Source: Drosophila persimilis | Taxonomy: Eukaryota > Arthropoda > Insecta > Diptera > Drosophilidae | Assembly (NCBI RefSeq): GCF_003286085.1 | Contig: NW_020825345.1 | Span: forward strand, 744,001-808,000 | Direction: 5' to 3' | DNA: 64,000 nucleotides | Part shown: positions 47,382-58,700 of the stretch, piece after piece | How the letters are laid out: every line of letters starts with the position of its first letter | Position numbering within the stretch: the stretch's first letter is position 1 | The notes under the pieces: model-generated | Databases searched by the model: none | Seen by the model: only the letters and a program-made list of their open reading frames with translations | Told to the model about the DNA's origin: nothing | Made by a program: the position numbers and the translations under genes

Positions 47382-48460
47382 ACGGAGGTTAGAGAGGTTC
47401 CCAGCCGAGAGCTTCAGCTCATTTCCAGCTCAAATAAGCGTAAGTAAATTTATAAGACAAACAAACAGAAGGAGGCGCCACCGGATGTGGCAGGAGCATC
47501 TCAAGACCTGATGTTGATGTTGATGTTGCCGCCAGGTGGACAGGTGCTCCTGGAAGCCCTCCACCCCCTCCCGCCCTCCAGCCGGGCAGGTCTGGTCTCT
47601 GTCTCTGTCTCTGCCTCTCGTCGTCAGTGAGAGGCAGAGGGGCAGCTTCGCTCTGAAGCCAAACTCAAGCCAAACAGCTTCGGGGCCCCACAAGGGAAAG
47701 AGTCTTCTAGTTCTGGGGCAATATTCATTCTGCTTGCAAACAAACACGCGGCGGCAGCGGCAGCGGCAGCGGCGGCAGAAGGCAGTGGCAACAATGGACG
47801 CTGCCATTTGTGGGGCAACCCTCCGCCACACTCTCCGCGCTCTTGTGAATCTCTGGACTTAGTTGATGAACTTCGTGTTCAAGTTGTAGCACAAGAGTTG
47901 ACGCCTCGCAGCCAAAAACTGCGACGGCTGCTGTTGATGGCTCAAAGGAGGAGCACAGGCAGGGGCAGGAGGGGCAGGAGGGGGGAGGCGCCACAGCCAG
48001 CTGTAACACTGATAGCAATTCCAAGAGACAACAACAGGAGGGCGAGGCGACGGCAGCAGCCACTCCTCGAGAGGTGGCTTCTTCTTTGCTTTTCCGTGAG
48101 TTTTTGTTTTTCTTTTAGTTTATTTTACTTTCGTGTGCCATGGCGTCGGCATTTTCACTTTGGGTTTGATTTTATTATGTTTTTCTTTGGGCACCGCACC
48201 GCCCCATGCCGCACTGCCCCACTGCCCCATGCCCCATGCCCCACTGTCAGCCGCCAGCCTCCTTCGGCTCTCAGTTTTCTTTCGTTTCGTTATATTTGAC
48301 TTGGCCTCGGGTTGGGGATGGAGCGGGCAATGGGGGGCTCCCAGGCGGGGGGGGGGGACGATGGTGAGTCAGGAGATTCGACCTTTCGACCCGCCCTAGC
48401 CCCCGTTACAATATCAAGTTAATTGTTTGAAATAAGTGTTGGGCCCCTGCCCCTGCCCCT

Positions 48461-48477
48461 CCCCCCCCCCCCCCCCC
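48461..48477. repeat. Poly-C run, 17 bases
   Basis: C homopolymer following CCCCTG hexamers (48444-48460). Confidence 0.95.
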
Positions 48478-49972
48478 ACCCTCTCTATCTTTCTTGTTGC
48501 TGATGTTGCGGTTTCTTTTGTGCCGCCTTTCTGGGGGCCCGCTGCAACCCACATTTATAGTGTTGCGGTGGCATGCCCCCTCATCTTTTGCTGGTTGTCA
48601 ACGCCAGCCGCAGCATCCTTTTTGGCCCCTTTTTGGAAGTTTAGTTGCCGCATTTCTTGGGTGCATGTGGGCGTTTTTTCAGCAACTCTCTTTGACTGTG
48701 CCACCCTCCCCCCGCCCCCGCACCCTCTCGGCTCCTGGCCACAGAGTCGGCTCTTCTTGGGGTGAAGTTCTCTTCTTCTCTCAGTGTTTGGAGTGCACTT
48801 TGCCCTGCAACTCTTGAAATGAATCTAATAACTTGGCCAACACGCACACACGCACACACGCAGACACACACACACACACAGACAGACACAGATACACACA
48901 CAAAAAGTAGAAGTAGTTGAGTTTTACTTCCTTATCCTTCGTCTCTCTTCTCTTCTCTTCTTTTTTTCGTTGAGAGAGAGAAAGAAAAGCGGATTTTGTT
49001 TTGCAAGTTGTTCGAGTGCTTTGGCGGTTTCTTTTCCACTTTTCCCTGAGCTTTTCTATCATCTCCTGGCTTTTCCCCCTGCCCTTAGCCATTTCCCCAC
49101 TCCGCCCCCCATCCCTGTCCCTTCCCCCCCTCACCCTCTTCCCGTGCATTGTTCTTCTGGCAATTCAAATATTTTACTTGAAGAATTTCTAACCAGTTAT
49201 AAGTTTTTCCCTGTCCCAGCGTGCCCCGTGCCCCCTGCCCCGTTGCATGCCCCACATGCCGCTCCTGGTGGCTGCTGCCAATGTTAACAGCTCTATTAGT
49301 TCAATTTATTTGTCTGGCCGCAGTTGTTGGAAGTCTTTGGGCCAAGGGACGGCGTCGGGGTCTGTGGGGGGGCTGTGGGGGGGAAACAACAATTTTCCAA
49401 TGCGAAAATTCCCCTCTGGTGATGGTGGTGACATTTGCCAAAGACAAAAGTGGGCGGAGGGGTGGCAAAAAGTGTGGCAAAGGGGGAATTCCAGATTCAG
49501 GAGGATTCCGGACTGTCTCTCTCTCTCTCTCTCGCTCTCTCTCTCTGGCTCGCTGAATGTGGAATTCAACGTTGATTGTGTTTGCAATTTCATAAAATAA
49601 CAATTCCGCCTTCGTCTTCGGTCTCCGTTCTCCGGTCTCCGGTCTTCGGCAGTCTTTCATCCTTGTTATTGGCGCCCTCTGATTGCCGCCGGCGGGCTGT
49701 ACGGTTAGTCCCTCCGCCGCTTGGGTGCCCTCTGCCCCTGCCTCTCTCTCTCTCTCTGAAGGCACGGCTGTGGCATGGAATGCGTTTGTAAATAGCTGCC
49801 AAGGTGTGGGCCAGGCATGTGATGCCACCAATGCCGCCGTCGTCGCCGTGAAGTCAAGTTTTCCCCTCAGCTCTGAAGTGGCAGAGAACCCCCGCCACCC
49901 CCATCCCCCCTTATTTGCCGTGGCATGCGCCAAATTCAATTCACACAAAATACCCGTAATTCAACACCCCAC

Positions 49973-50062
49973 AGGGAGAAGGGAGAAGGGGAGCAGGGAG
50001 AAGGGGAGCAGGGAGAAGGGGAGCAGGGAGCAGGGAACAGGGATAAGGGATAAGGGATAAGG
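49973..50062. repeat. GGGAGAAGGGGAGCA 15-bp minisatellite
   Basis: Three perfect 15-bp copies passing into GGGAGCA/GGGAACA and GGGATAA heptamers. Purine-only on the plus strand over about 80 bases. Confidence 0.92.
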
Positions 50063-50507
50063 AAGAACGGATGGAGATGAATGCCACTCCACTGACTGAT
50101 TGCTTTTGCCTCCATTCCACCGAAAACACAGCCCTCCCCTCCGCACCCCCGCACAGCCGCCCCCCCCCCCCACGCAATCGCAATCGCCCCCGCCCCAAGG
50201 GCGCATTGAAATGAGTTAAACCAAAGTCCTGCCATGGCCCTGCTTCCTCGAGTTTTTCCCTCGTTTTTCCAAGAGATGCTGCCTGCCTCAAGTTTTCCCC
50301 TGCCACCGTTGCCACCGCTGCCACTGCTGCCACCGCTGCTGCTGCGTGTCTGAGATTTCAGGCGACAGCCAGCGACATCATCGACATCTCAAGCGACTCG
50401 TTGACATATTTGTATTGTATTCAATCGATGAATTTCTGCAGCTCTCCCTCGCTCTCTCCCTCTCTGGCCTCCTTCCTGGCTTTTCCCCATAAGGGAAAAT
50501 GACTTAC

Positions 50508-50639
50508 TTTGCTTACGCACACATTGAAGAAGTCCTCAAGCGGCAGGAGGAGCGACAGAAGGAGCACCAGCTTGCCTGGCGGAGTTTTCTCCCGGAGTTG
50601 ATTGCTTGCGTCCCGCGTCCCTGCCAGCACCGTTGACAT
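50508..50639 (-). CDS. Candidate alternative first coding exon of Rbp6
   Basis: A minus-strand ATG opens 44 codons, MSTVLAGTRDASNQLREKTP then PGKLVLLLSLLLPLED and FFNVCVSK. They end exactly in phase 0 at a strong donor (AAA|GTAAGT). A second donor (TGC|GTAAGC) lies nine bases earlier. Joined to the exon at 33720 this would read VCVSK-MVTRTKK in frame. The stretch KLVLLLSLLLPL is hydrophobic, unusual for the N-terminus of an RNA-binding protein. No pyrimidine-rich acceptor precedes it, so it would have to be a first exon. Alternatives: chance, or the first exon of another gene. Confidence 0.25.
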
Positions 50640-52659
50640 TCGTCCTGTTTCGTCCTTTCGGTGCTCCTCCTGCTGCCAAAGTTTGCGCTACACATTTTTT
50701 ACTTGGCTGCGCTGCGCTGCGCTGCCTGTCGACATTCGCGTGGATATTAAAATTTTAATAAACCCTCAGCAGCACGTTGACTGCGGGGGAATCTTCAGCA
50801 GGCGATGGGAAGGAAGCAGGCAGCAGGCAGCTGGTGCCTGGCTTATGGGCCCCAGCTGGGCTCTGGGCTCTGGGCTCTGGGCTCTGGGCTCTCGACTCTG
50901 GGCTCTCTTGCCACCACACAGCTTGTTGCACTTGACGGAAACGCGTCAGCAGTTGCTTTCCCTTCACTCAGACACTCATTCGTTCTCCAGCCATTCGATT
51001 CCATCCTCCGACAATCGCGGCAACGTCTGGTGCCATGCGGCAACGTAAATGCCATAATGCCACACACACACAGGCACACACGCACACTCGTTGAAGCTCT
51101 TGCCACTCGTGTGGCACAGCCCCCTGTGGGGAGACGTCCCCAAATGATTTCTTTTGGCTTTGTGGCAGATGGAACACATGGAGACGTGTTGATAAATCAA
51201 ATCCCCAAACCGAAGTCGAATGCCACTGCCAATTTGGTTACCCCCCTCCCCCACCCCCCGGCCCTTGCCACACCCCTCTTTCGCCCACTAATTGTTGGAT
51301 TGCTACAAAAGAAGCAATCCTTGCATTTGTAATCCTTGTCTCTGGAGCGCCCCCAAAAAATGAAATCAAATAAAAAGAGTCGAAGAGCCGCGAAGAGAGT
51401 GGATTTAAGGATTCGGGGAATCAAGGACTCAACGATTCAGCGATTCAAAGGGACATTTAATGCCCGCTTAGGCCGCCTCTCACTTTTATGCCCCCCCCCC
51501 CTCGAAGCGGGGCTGGACGATGGATGCCAATAGACAGACGGACACATTTTACGTCTTTCGGGGGCCCTCGGCAGTGCCTGCCACACAGGCAGTCAACAAA
51601 CCATTAAACTCAAGTGTTTGCCACAAGAGCGACTCACTAGACACAAATCTAAAATGGCAGTTAGTCGAAGTCGAAGACGACTGCCTGGCCCTCTCCCTCT
51701 CCCCGTCCCTGTCCCTATCCCTCTCCCTATCCCAGCTAATGTGGCTACTTTTGAGATGGAATCGTATCTGAGGGATAGGCGCTGCTCCTGCTGGTGCTGC
51801 ATCCTCCGACGGCTGATGAAATGCCTTTTTGCTGGCTTCAAAAAACTTTAAATTGGTTTAGAGCGTGCGGGTTGGCTGGGGGCAGGGGAGGAGGAGGAGG
51901 AGGACTAACAAATGAAGCCATGTTCCATCATCAGCATTCATCAAAAAACCCTAGAGGGGCGGGGGCGGGGGGAGTGGTGGAGTAACCGCACTATAAATAT
52001 ATTTCAACTTATTTATGGCCACTTTTCGATGAGGGCTTATTCGCGTTTACAGCCGGGTTATAAAATTTATGGCTACCTCACACCCGCGCCCGCACCCGCA
52101 CCCGCAGAGGTCGAGGGTCGCGAGTCGCAAGTCGCAAGTCCGAGGATCGACGGCCTGTCCAAAGAGCGAGAGACACGCGAATTCCGGGTGCTGCCCCGGG
52201 AACGTGCCGCATTTATTTTCTTGGTGCGTAATTATTTTTATGACATTTTTGTTGTTGTGTGTGCTGTTTTTTTTTTTGGTTTTTACCTTCTTTTCGCTTC
52301 CTGTTTGTTGTTTTTTTTTCGGCTAGGGGAGCCTGGTCCTTCGCTTGGGTCCGTGTTGAAGTGTTGGCATTTGCCAAACAAATTAAAAGCAAATTATAAC
52401 GAAGCAACGAAAATGAAATGAAATGAAACGATATTATCAGCCCACCCCCCCTCCGCCCCGCGGAAAGGACACACCACCAGAAGGACAAACTAAATTTTAG
52501 AATCCTACTGGTAGTCCTCCTCCTTCAGCCGCCCCCCACCTCATCCTCCCACTGATGATGATGGTCGTTGGAATTTTAATTTCTGTGTTGTGCTTTTTCC
52601 CTGGGACGACACGGCGGCACGGCGGCACGGCGGCAATGCTGCCACTTAAAGCGATTTAC
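50640..52659. other. Intron between candidate first exons
   Basis: TGCGC repeats (50707-50724), TGGGCTC heptamers, unique patch 51130-51640, CCCTCTCC tract (51690-51735), GGA repeats (51885-51903), T-rich runs (52267-52320) and GGCGGCAC repeats (52611-52636). No exon recognised. Confidence 0.5.
50857..50906. repeat. (TGGGCTC)n heptamer repeat
   Basis: Seven copies of TGGGCTC with one CGACTC variant; a similar word recurs near 54066-54082. Confidence 0.88.
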
Positions 52660-52788
52660 TTGCAAATCTTTGGTAATGGATGGGTCCCGCACCAAGAGCC
52701 AAGGTGAGAAACGTGCCCGAGGACCCCAAGGAGCAATGGAGTGGACTCGCGGCAAGTCGTCGGGCGAAACGTGCCTGACGTTGGACAT
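52660..52788 (-). CDS. Weak candidate exon, possible alternative N-terminus of Rbp6
   Basis: About 130 bases of non-repetitive DNA following a long T-rich stretch (minus-strand polypyrimidine, 52800-52860). An ATG opens MSNVRHVSPDDLPRVHSIAP then 23 more codons, reaching a donor CAA|GTAAAT in phase 0. If the T-rich tract is a splice acceptor region, the first AG is TCAG at 52763-52766, making it an internal exon starting at 52762. The sequence resembles no RRM. The plus strand also shows a donor-like AAG|GTGAGA at 52703-52708, so direction is uncertain. Confidence 0.18.
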
Positions 52789-53267
52789 AAATTAATTTAT
52801 TGCGTGCGCGGGACAACAGAAAAACAAAAACAAAAGCACAAACACAAAAAAAAAACAAAGTAGCGAAAAAAAGGAAGAAAATAATAATATGGAGGAGGGG
52901 TGGGGGGGAAGGGCGACAGAGATGCGACTGATGGCGAGGGAGGAATCGTTGAAGCGTAAAAATAATTCATTGCATACTTTTGAGCGGCGCTGGAATACTC
53001 GCCTAAACTTTCCGTTGAATATCGCTAAATAATTAAGAAATTAGATACTGCGACCCAAAGATAACCGTTCGAGGGTGCAGGGGGGGGGGAGGGTGGGAGA
53101 GGGGAGTATATTGTTTCCCAGGGAACAACCAAAGAGCGTCAGAGAGAGGTGGCCTAAAAGTTGGGTCTACACTTCATTGCATACTTTCGGGCTGCCGTCA
53201 TTAATTTATAGAAAATATTTCATGTGTATTTTGCTATTTTTTGTTTGTTTGTTTGTTTTGCACTTAC

Positions 53268-53453
53268 AACGAGTTTTTTTGTTGGAATTGTGGCGGCTGC
53301 TGTCGTCGACAGCGGCGTTCCGGCTGCAACGTTCACGGGCGGACTAATCGCCTTGATAGTCGCCTGCGGCGCTGGCGGCGGTGGCAACGGCGGTAGCTGC
53401 TGCGGCGGCGGCGGCTGTTGAAAATACTCCGCTGGCTGCTTCACGTAGAACAG
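53268..53453 (-). CDS. Candidate N-terminal extension of Rbp6 without ATG (possible CTG start)
   Basis: The minus strand reads LFYVKQPAEYFQQPPPPQQL then PPLPPPPAPQATIKAISPPV and NVAAGTPLSTTAAATIPTKKLV. It ends in phase 0 at a strong donor (GTT|GTAAGTG). The frame is open from a TGA at 53633-53631, giving 121 codons, and contains no ATG. Starting at CTG 53453 (context AAT CTG, A at -3) gives 62 residues. Spliced to the exon at 33720 it would run [26 protein letters not shown] and the Pro/Gln-rich part look like protein. An open leader upstream of the ATG of the RRM2 exon is the null hypothesis. Confidence 0.35.
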
Positions 53454-54390
53454 ATTTACTCCAAAGTGTGAAATTTTGATCGGTTTTATAGCAACACTTT
53501 CGACAGGAAATGTGATGTGGACGGCCGACGATGGGTGCGTCGGTCGGTCGGGTCGGTCGTTCGGTTCTGGTTCTCTAGCGGATCGGTTCCTCGATTGGCA
53601 GGCAGATCCTTTACTGGCAGATGGATTCGCTCAATGGATTTCGCTGTAGTTTCGCTGCGTTGCTTGGCTTTTGTTTTGGTTTTGGGTTTTCGGTTTTTGG
53701 TTCACAACTTTTTTTGAGAAGCTCTTTGGGTTGATTTTCCTTGGGTGTTTCCTTCTGATTTGTATTTTTGTTTTTTGGTTTGATTTGTTTTGGGTTTTTG
53801 TTTGGGTTTTTATTTGTTTTTTTTTTGTTTTTTACACACTACTAAAGCTCAACGTTAGACAGTGCGACAAATGTCTGGCTCCTGCTCTTTGATTGCGCTT
53901 TGCACGTTTCAAAAAAAATTCACACAATTGTCAATAAAACACTCAAGACTCGAGAAGATATTTCCCTTTGGATTTGATCGGTTTTTGATATTTGCAGAGA
54001 TACTGATACTGATATTGATACTGATACTGATTCAGCGACTCTGGGATTCTCTGATTCTCTGTTTCTCTGGGCTCTGGGCTTCCGTGATTCCGTGGATGTG
54101 ATGTGGCCGCTCGGGTTCGTTTGTTGTGACTACTCGAGAGACGAGGAATGGTATGGTTTTCCTTTGCTGGATTGCCGCTGGCGTTGGCGCTGGCTTTGGC
54201 GTTGGCTTTGGCTTTGGCGTTGGCGTTGTGGCGCTCAGTGACTCCTGTGGCTTCTGTGGCTCTTTGTTGGCTGCTGCTACTGCTGCTGCTTCCTTGCTGG
54301 CTTGCTTCACTAGGCTACTTGCACGGAGGACTTTGAGACTCTGAGGTACAGAACGCAACGACTGCTGGACTCGCTTGTCTGATAACGACT
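53268..54390 (-). other. Rbp6: Predicted alternative first exon of Rbp6
   Basis: Runs from a predicted start at 54390 to a strong 5' splice site after 53268, in the Rbp6 direction. The interior has leader-like composition with GATACT (53998-54036) and GGCTTT/GGCGTT hexamers (54178-54232). Few ATGs occur on the minus strand. It would join the RRM2 exon about 19.5 kb away and produce a transcript lacking RRM1. Exon limits rest on sequence signals only. Confidence 0.45.
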
Positions 54391-54392
54391 GA
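54358..54392 (-). promoter_or_regulatory. Core promoter: Inr TCAGTC with DPE AGTCGT at +28
   Basis: On the minus strand TTCAGTCGTT places A+1 at 54390. AGTCGT occupies exactly +28 to +33 (54363-54358) and fits the DPE consensus RGWYVT at every position. Inr plus correctly spaced DPE without TATA is the standard core of fly developmental genes. GA-rich DNA lies about 300 bases upstream. Confidence 0.6.
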
Positions 54393-54692
54393 AGGACTCT
54401 CGCGAATTGCGTAGGATTTTTAGCAACAGCCAAAACGCAGCAGTCTCGGTCTCAGTCGCTGTCGCCGTCGCCGTCGCCGTCGCTGCTGGCGTCGCCGTTG
54501 TCGGTATCGTTGGCTTTGGCTTTGGCTTTGGCTTGACTCTTGCCTCAGTCCGGAGTCGGAGGCAAGAGCGGCAGCAACAGCGGCAGCAGTGGCTGTGGCA
54601 GAGGCGGAAAAGGAGCGCAGAAGCATTACAACAACGGAAGTAGCTAACAGCACCAGAGAGCGACGGCCACAGCGCGAGCGACAGAGAGGGCG

Positions 54693-54727
<35 letters not shown>

Positions 54728-55700
54728 GCACAATGCACCCCCACAGGCTCTGGAATGGAACTGGCGGCACTGGCCGCTGTTAAGTGCTGTTGATGCGGGC
54801 TCCCGGCCAGGGTTGTCGAGTCTGTTAAATGTTCCCCCAAGCAGGAAGTCCTCGAAGTGTGGCAGGAGGAGAGTGTGAAGCGATCGTTGGGGCTTGGAGA
54901 GCCCAAAGAGCTTCCTCTATTGATCCGTTCCGATTCGTGATCCTTTGATTGATCCTTTTGTGGCCAGCAACAACATTCACTTTCAGGCAACAGCAGCAAC
55001 AGTGGAAGCAACAGCAGCAGGAGAAATCAGTTAACAGAGCGAATCCTGTGCCCCAAACTGCAGCAGCAGCGCCACAGATAGATAGAGAGAGAGGGAGAGA
55101 GAGAGAGAGAGAGAGAAAGAGAGGGAGAGCTCCACTGCCAGAGAGTATCCACCGAGAGAACAAGAGAGTTCTCGAGTGCTCTCATGTAGAGAGAGAGGGA
55201 GCGAGCGACCAGCCTACGCGCGTCATTGTTGCACCTTTATGTTTGTTTTCGTGGGTGGCCCGCACACACACACACACACACACACACAGTGGAGCAAGAG
55301 AGATGGGGCGATGGCGATGCCTCGCAATGGCGCAAAAACAAACAACAATAGCAAGTCGTCGTCGTCGTCGTCGTTGTCGGTGGCAGAAATGCCCATGTAA
55401 CCTCTACAGAGGGTGTCGTTGTGCGAGGCTCCCGGCTGTACGGGGACTCGATGATGGGAGAATAATAACAGGTGATGCCCGGTGAAACTCCAGCGGACTC
55501 GCGAGTCGCCTCAAAGGGTTACCAGCCGCACCACCAGAAAGCCATTCCTCAAAGGTGATTTCTCGCTAAACATTTGATCGAAAGGATTTCCCTAGTTTCC
55601 ATTTTTTGGGGAAGATTAGGCCTAAGCATCATCATTATCCCCTACCCCCACCCCTCCCTCTGACGCTACTCCCCGTTTGCTCTCTCTCTCTCTCTCTCGC
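54391..55700 (-). promoter_or_regulatory. GA-rich region upstream of the predicted Rbp6 promoter
   Basis: Contains GCCGTC and GGCTTT hexamers (54450-54540), (GA)n tracts at 54697-54722 and about 55083-55130, CAG repeats (54985-55075), a CA run (55262-55288), GTC repeats (55349-55373) and a CT run (55681-55700). GA tracts bind GAGA factor, common at paused developmental promoters. No coding evidence. Confidence 0.4.
54697..54722. repeat. (GA)n microsatellite near the predicted promoter
   Basis: About 13 GA units, 310 bases upstream of the predicted start on the minus strand. Confidence 0.92.
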
Positions 55701-58700
55701 TCTGTGAGATTCTCGTGCACGGCTCTCGTGGCATTCATTCTCGTCCATTGTGCTGGCTGTGCTGGTTCTCGGCCTGGTGTCTCGTGCATTGGTGAAAGTG
55801 TCAACTTGACATTGCCTGGAGTGCACGCGCCACCGCTCATACATTCACACACACACGCACACAGCAGTGGCTCTCACACCCACACACACACACCGACATA
55901 TACCGTGTGTGTGTGTGTGTGTGTGTAGAATCCGCTTGCGTCAAATATTTTTGCCTCCTGCTTTCTGCTTTCTTTGCCCCCGGGGCAGTTTTCGCAGCAA
56001 GTGGCTCTCTCTCTCGCTCTCTCTCACTCCCTCTCCCTCTCGCTCTTCCGCTCTCTCTCTCAGCGCATACTCTGTGTGGCACAGAGTTTCCCCTCATTTT
56101 TGGCAGGCAGCAGCGACGACGACGACGACTGCGACGCAACGTCTGCGTTGTCGGCATCGGGGCATCGGCGACTGAGGCTGCTGCCATGGCAGCTTTATCA
56201 GTGCCGCCATGAAATGTTGTTCCCGGAAAATAACCCAAAGGAAATGCTGCACACACGCACACTGTGTATGCCCATACGTGTGCGTGTGTGTGTGTGTGGG
56301 AGAGCAGCAGCAGTGTGGCACTGTGGCTGTGGCAGCAATAACTGTGTACATGTAAATCCTGGTTTGTTTCATTTGCCGATTTGGAGCCACACTCTACCGC
56401 CACCCCACAGCCCCAACCCCACTGCCGCCCCCTTTGCTGCCTTCTGCCGCCGGCACTAACTTTGTACGCTTGATGATGATAATAATGTTGCCCCTTTGCC
56501 TTGCCACACGAACCATAGAAGCACTGAGAACCAGAGCCCACAACCTCTGACCCCCCAAACACCCCCCGCAACCCCTCCACTCCAGCAAGCCCGCACCAAT
56601 CGAATACCCAAAAACCCAGACATCGTCTATGGAAATTCGTATGCCGATTTTCGAGCGATTGCAATTGATTTGTAATGTATTTCATTGTTGTGTATCGCTG
56701 TATCTGTATCTGTAGCTGTATCTATGTGTGTGTGTGTGTGTGTGTTTGGAGATAGAGATTGGGGGGGGTTGGGGAGCGAATGGAGGTGGTATAAAATTTG
56801 TATTGATTATTTCTATTGCCTTTTGTTCCATCGACAGAAGAGTAGAGTCGATGCTTTGTTCCAGCGTCTAATGATAGCATTGGGGGCATTAAAAATGTCA
56901 TACATGCCGCATGCCCCACCACCATAGGTTCGCCATAGGTTTCGTGTGTGTGTGTGTGTGTGTGTGTGTGCAACAATCCAAAAAATCATCATAAAGAGAG
57001 CAACTTTAAGAGCAGGAAGTGGAGCACAGGACAGCCCATGGAGGCGGCCCTGCCGTGGCGTGGCGTGGCGTGGCGTGGAGGCAGGTGCAAGCTGCTGCCG
57101 GATAAATTGTAAACTTTGGCCGCAGCAACGCCGCCTAGACACGCACCATGGCAGGGGGGAGAAGGGCGAAGGGGGGCTACCATCAGGGGAATTGGCATGT
57201 GTACAAGTCAATTATGGGTCAAAATCCGCACAGGAGCCGGGGGACGTCCCCGATTGGAGTCGCCTCAGTCGGAGGAGATGAGTGGCAAACACTTGAAGCA
57301 GCTTCTGCTTCCGTTCAACGCACATTTTTATGAGTTTTTCTCCTTTTTTTGCGTGTGTGTGTGTGTGTGTGTGTGTGTTGCAAGATGAAGGAAAATCTAA
57401 GGATGGCTAAGCATCCATCGAGCATCCCAGCCATTGGCCATTGCAAATGAAACATGTTTGGCTTTATCGCATTTATTGACGACTCCGCTGGGACGCTTTG
57501 CTTGCCACGCACACACACACTGCCACAGATCAAACAATGCCACATGGGAGGAGGGATTGATACGGGACAAGGAGGAGCGGGGGGGCCGTGGGGCGGGGGG
57601 GGCGTTCGCTATCGAGCAAGCACCAAAAACGGACTTATAAAAACATTATTTTATGTGTGTGTGTGTGTGTGTGGCAAGGAGTGGAGCGGGTGCCCGAGTT
57701 AAGCGGCAAACAGCAAACTAAAATCACTTAGAAAAGCATTTCCACCGAAGCGAGAGGGAGAGGGGGGGAGAGGGAGGGGCGGGGAGAGCAATGATGAATG
57801 TGGTAGGATCTACTGCTACTTTCCACTTTCTCCTATTCGCGGGTGGGCCGAGGGACGGCGATATCGAACGGCTATTGTGGCGGGCTATCGATTCAAAAAT
57901 CGCATAACTAATGAAGTTTTTGCTAAAGTTGTGCCACTCGTGCATAATATTCATATTTGATGGGGAATGAATAAGTTATGAATGGAATGGAATGGAAACT
58001 ACTACTTAGGGCAGAGGAGGAGCCAGAGGCCTGCCCCACACCCCCCTTTTGGAGGTTGTACGTCCGGCCGCATTTAAACAATTTTGCTTGTTAAAAGCTT
58101 ACGCGTCGCACTTTACTTTAAACCACACCAACAAATGCCACTTCATTCGCTTAATATTTGTGGCAGAAGAGCAGGAGGCGGAGGAGGAGGGGGAGCAGGA
58201 GGAGGTGCGGCGGGAGTAACATGAGGAGTGGGAGTGCCACACACACATACAAGCAGCAGCAAAATCACACACATCCTTTTGCCATCAATTCTCTGAGCAA
58301 CAAACAAACACACACACACACACGCACACCCCTAGTTAAGAGACACGCACACACACACACACACAGAAAGAGTGGGGGGGGGGGGCATTGTAGATGCCAC
58401 AACACGCAAAGCTCTTTTCACTACAAAACGGAAGTACATAGAAGAAGGAACCGGGAACCAGGAGCCAAAAAGGAAGAACAAGGCAAAAAAGCAGGCCAGC
58501 AGAACAGCAGTGCAAAAAGCTACTGTGGGAGAGAGGAGGAGCGGGGGGGGAGCGGGGGAGCAGGGGATAGGGGGGATAGGGAGAGAAGCTTAGAGAGTAA
58601 AAATACTGTGGCAAAAACAGAATCATAGGTGGGTGCGAAGACCGGGCGCAGGGGGGGAGGGAAGGGGCTTTCGGCAGGTGGAAACACGAGAGCAAAAAGA

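Larger units (their letters stand above)
45200..50500. other. Repeat-rich intron segment
   Basis: Contains the listed C-rich and G-rich arrays, GGCGGAAAA repeats (46079-46106), CCGTGTGT repeats (46154-46196), GGCAGC hexamers (47751-47778), CCCCATGCC repeats (48208-48245), CT runs (49514-49545). A plus-strand frame at about 47850-47990 has protein-like composition but no supporting signals. Confidence 0.5.

Noticed and set aside
47808-48299. Plus-strand frame with protein-like stretch (SLDLVDELRVQVVAQELTPR)
   Set aside because: The good part is short and runs into repeat-derived Arg/Gly sequence. No start context or splice sites support it.
54310-55011. 233-codon minus-strand frame upstream of the predicted promoter
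   Set aside because: It crosses the predicted start site and is rich in Ser-Leu and Pro-Lys repeats made by GA and GGCTTT microsatellites.
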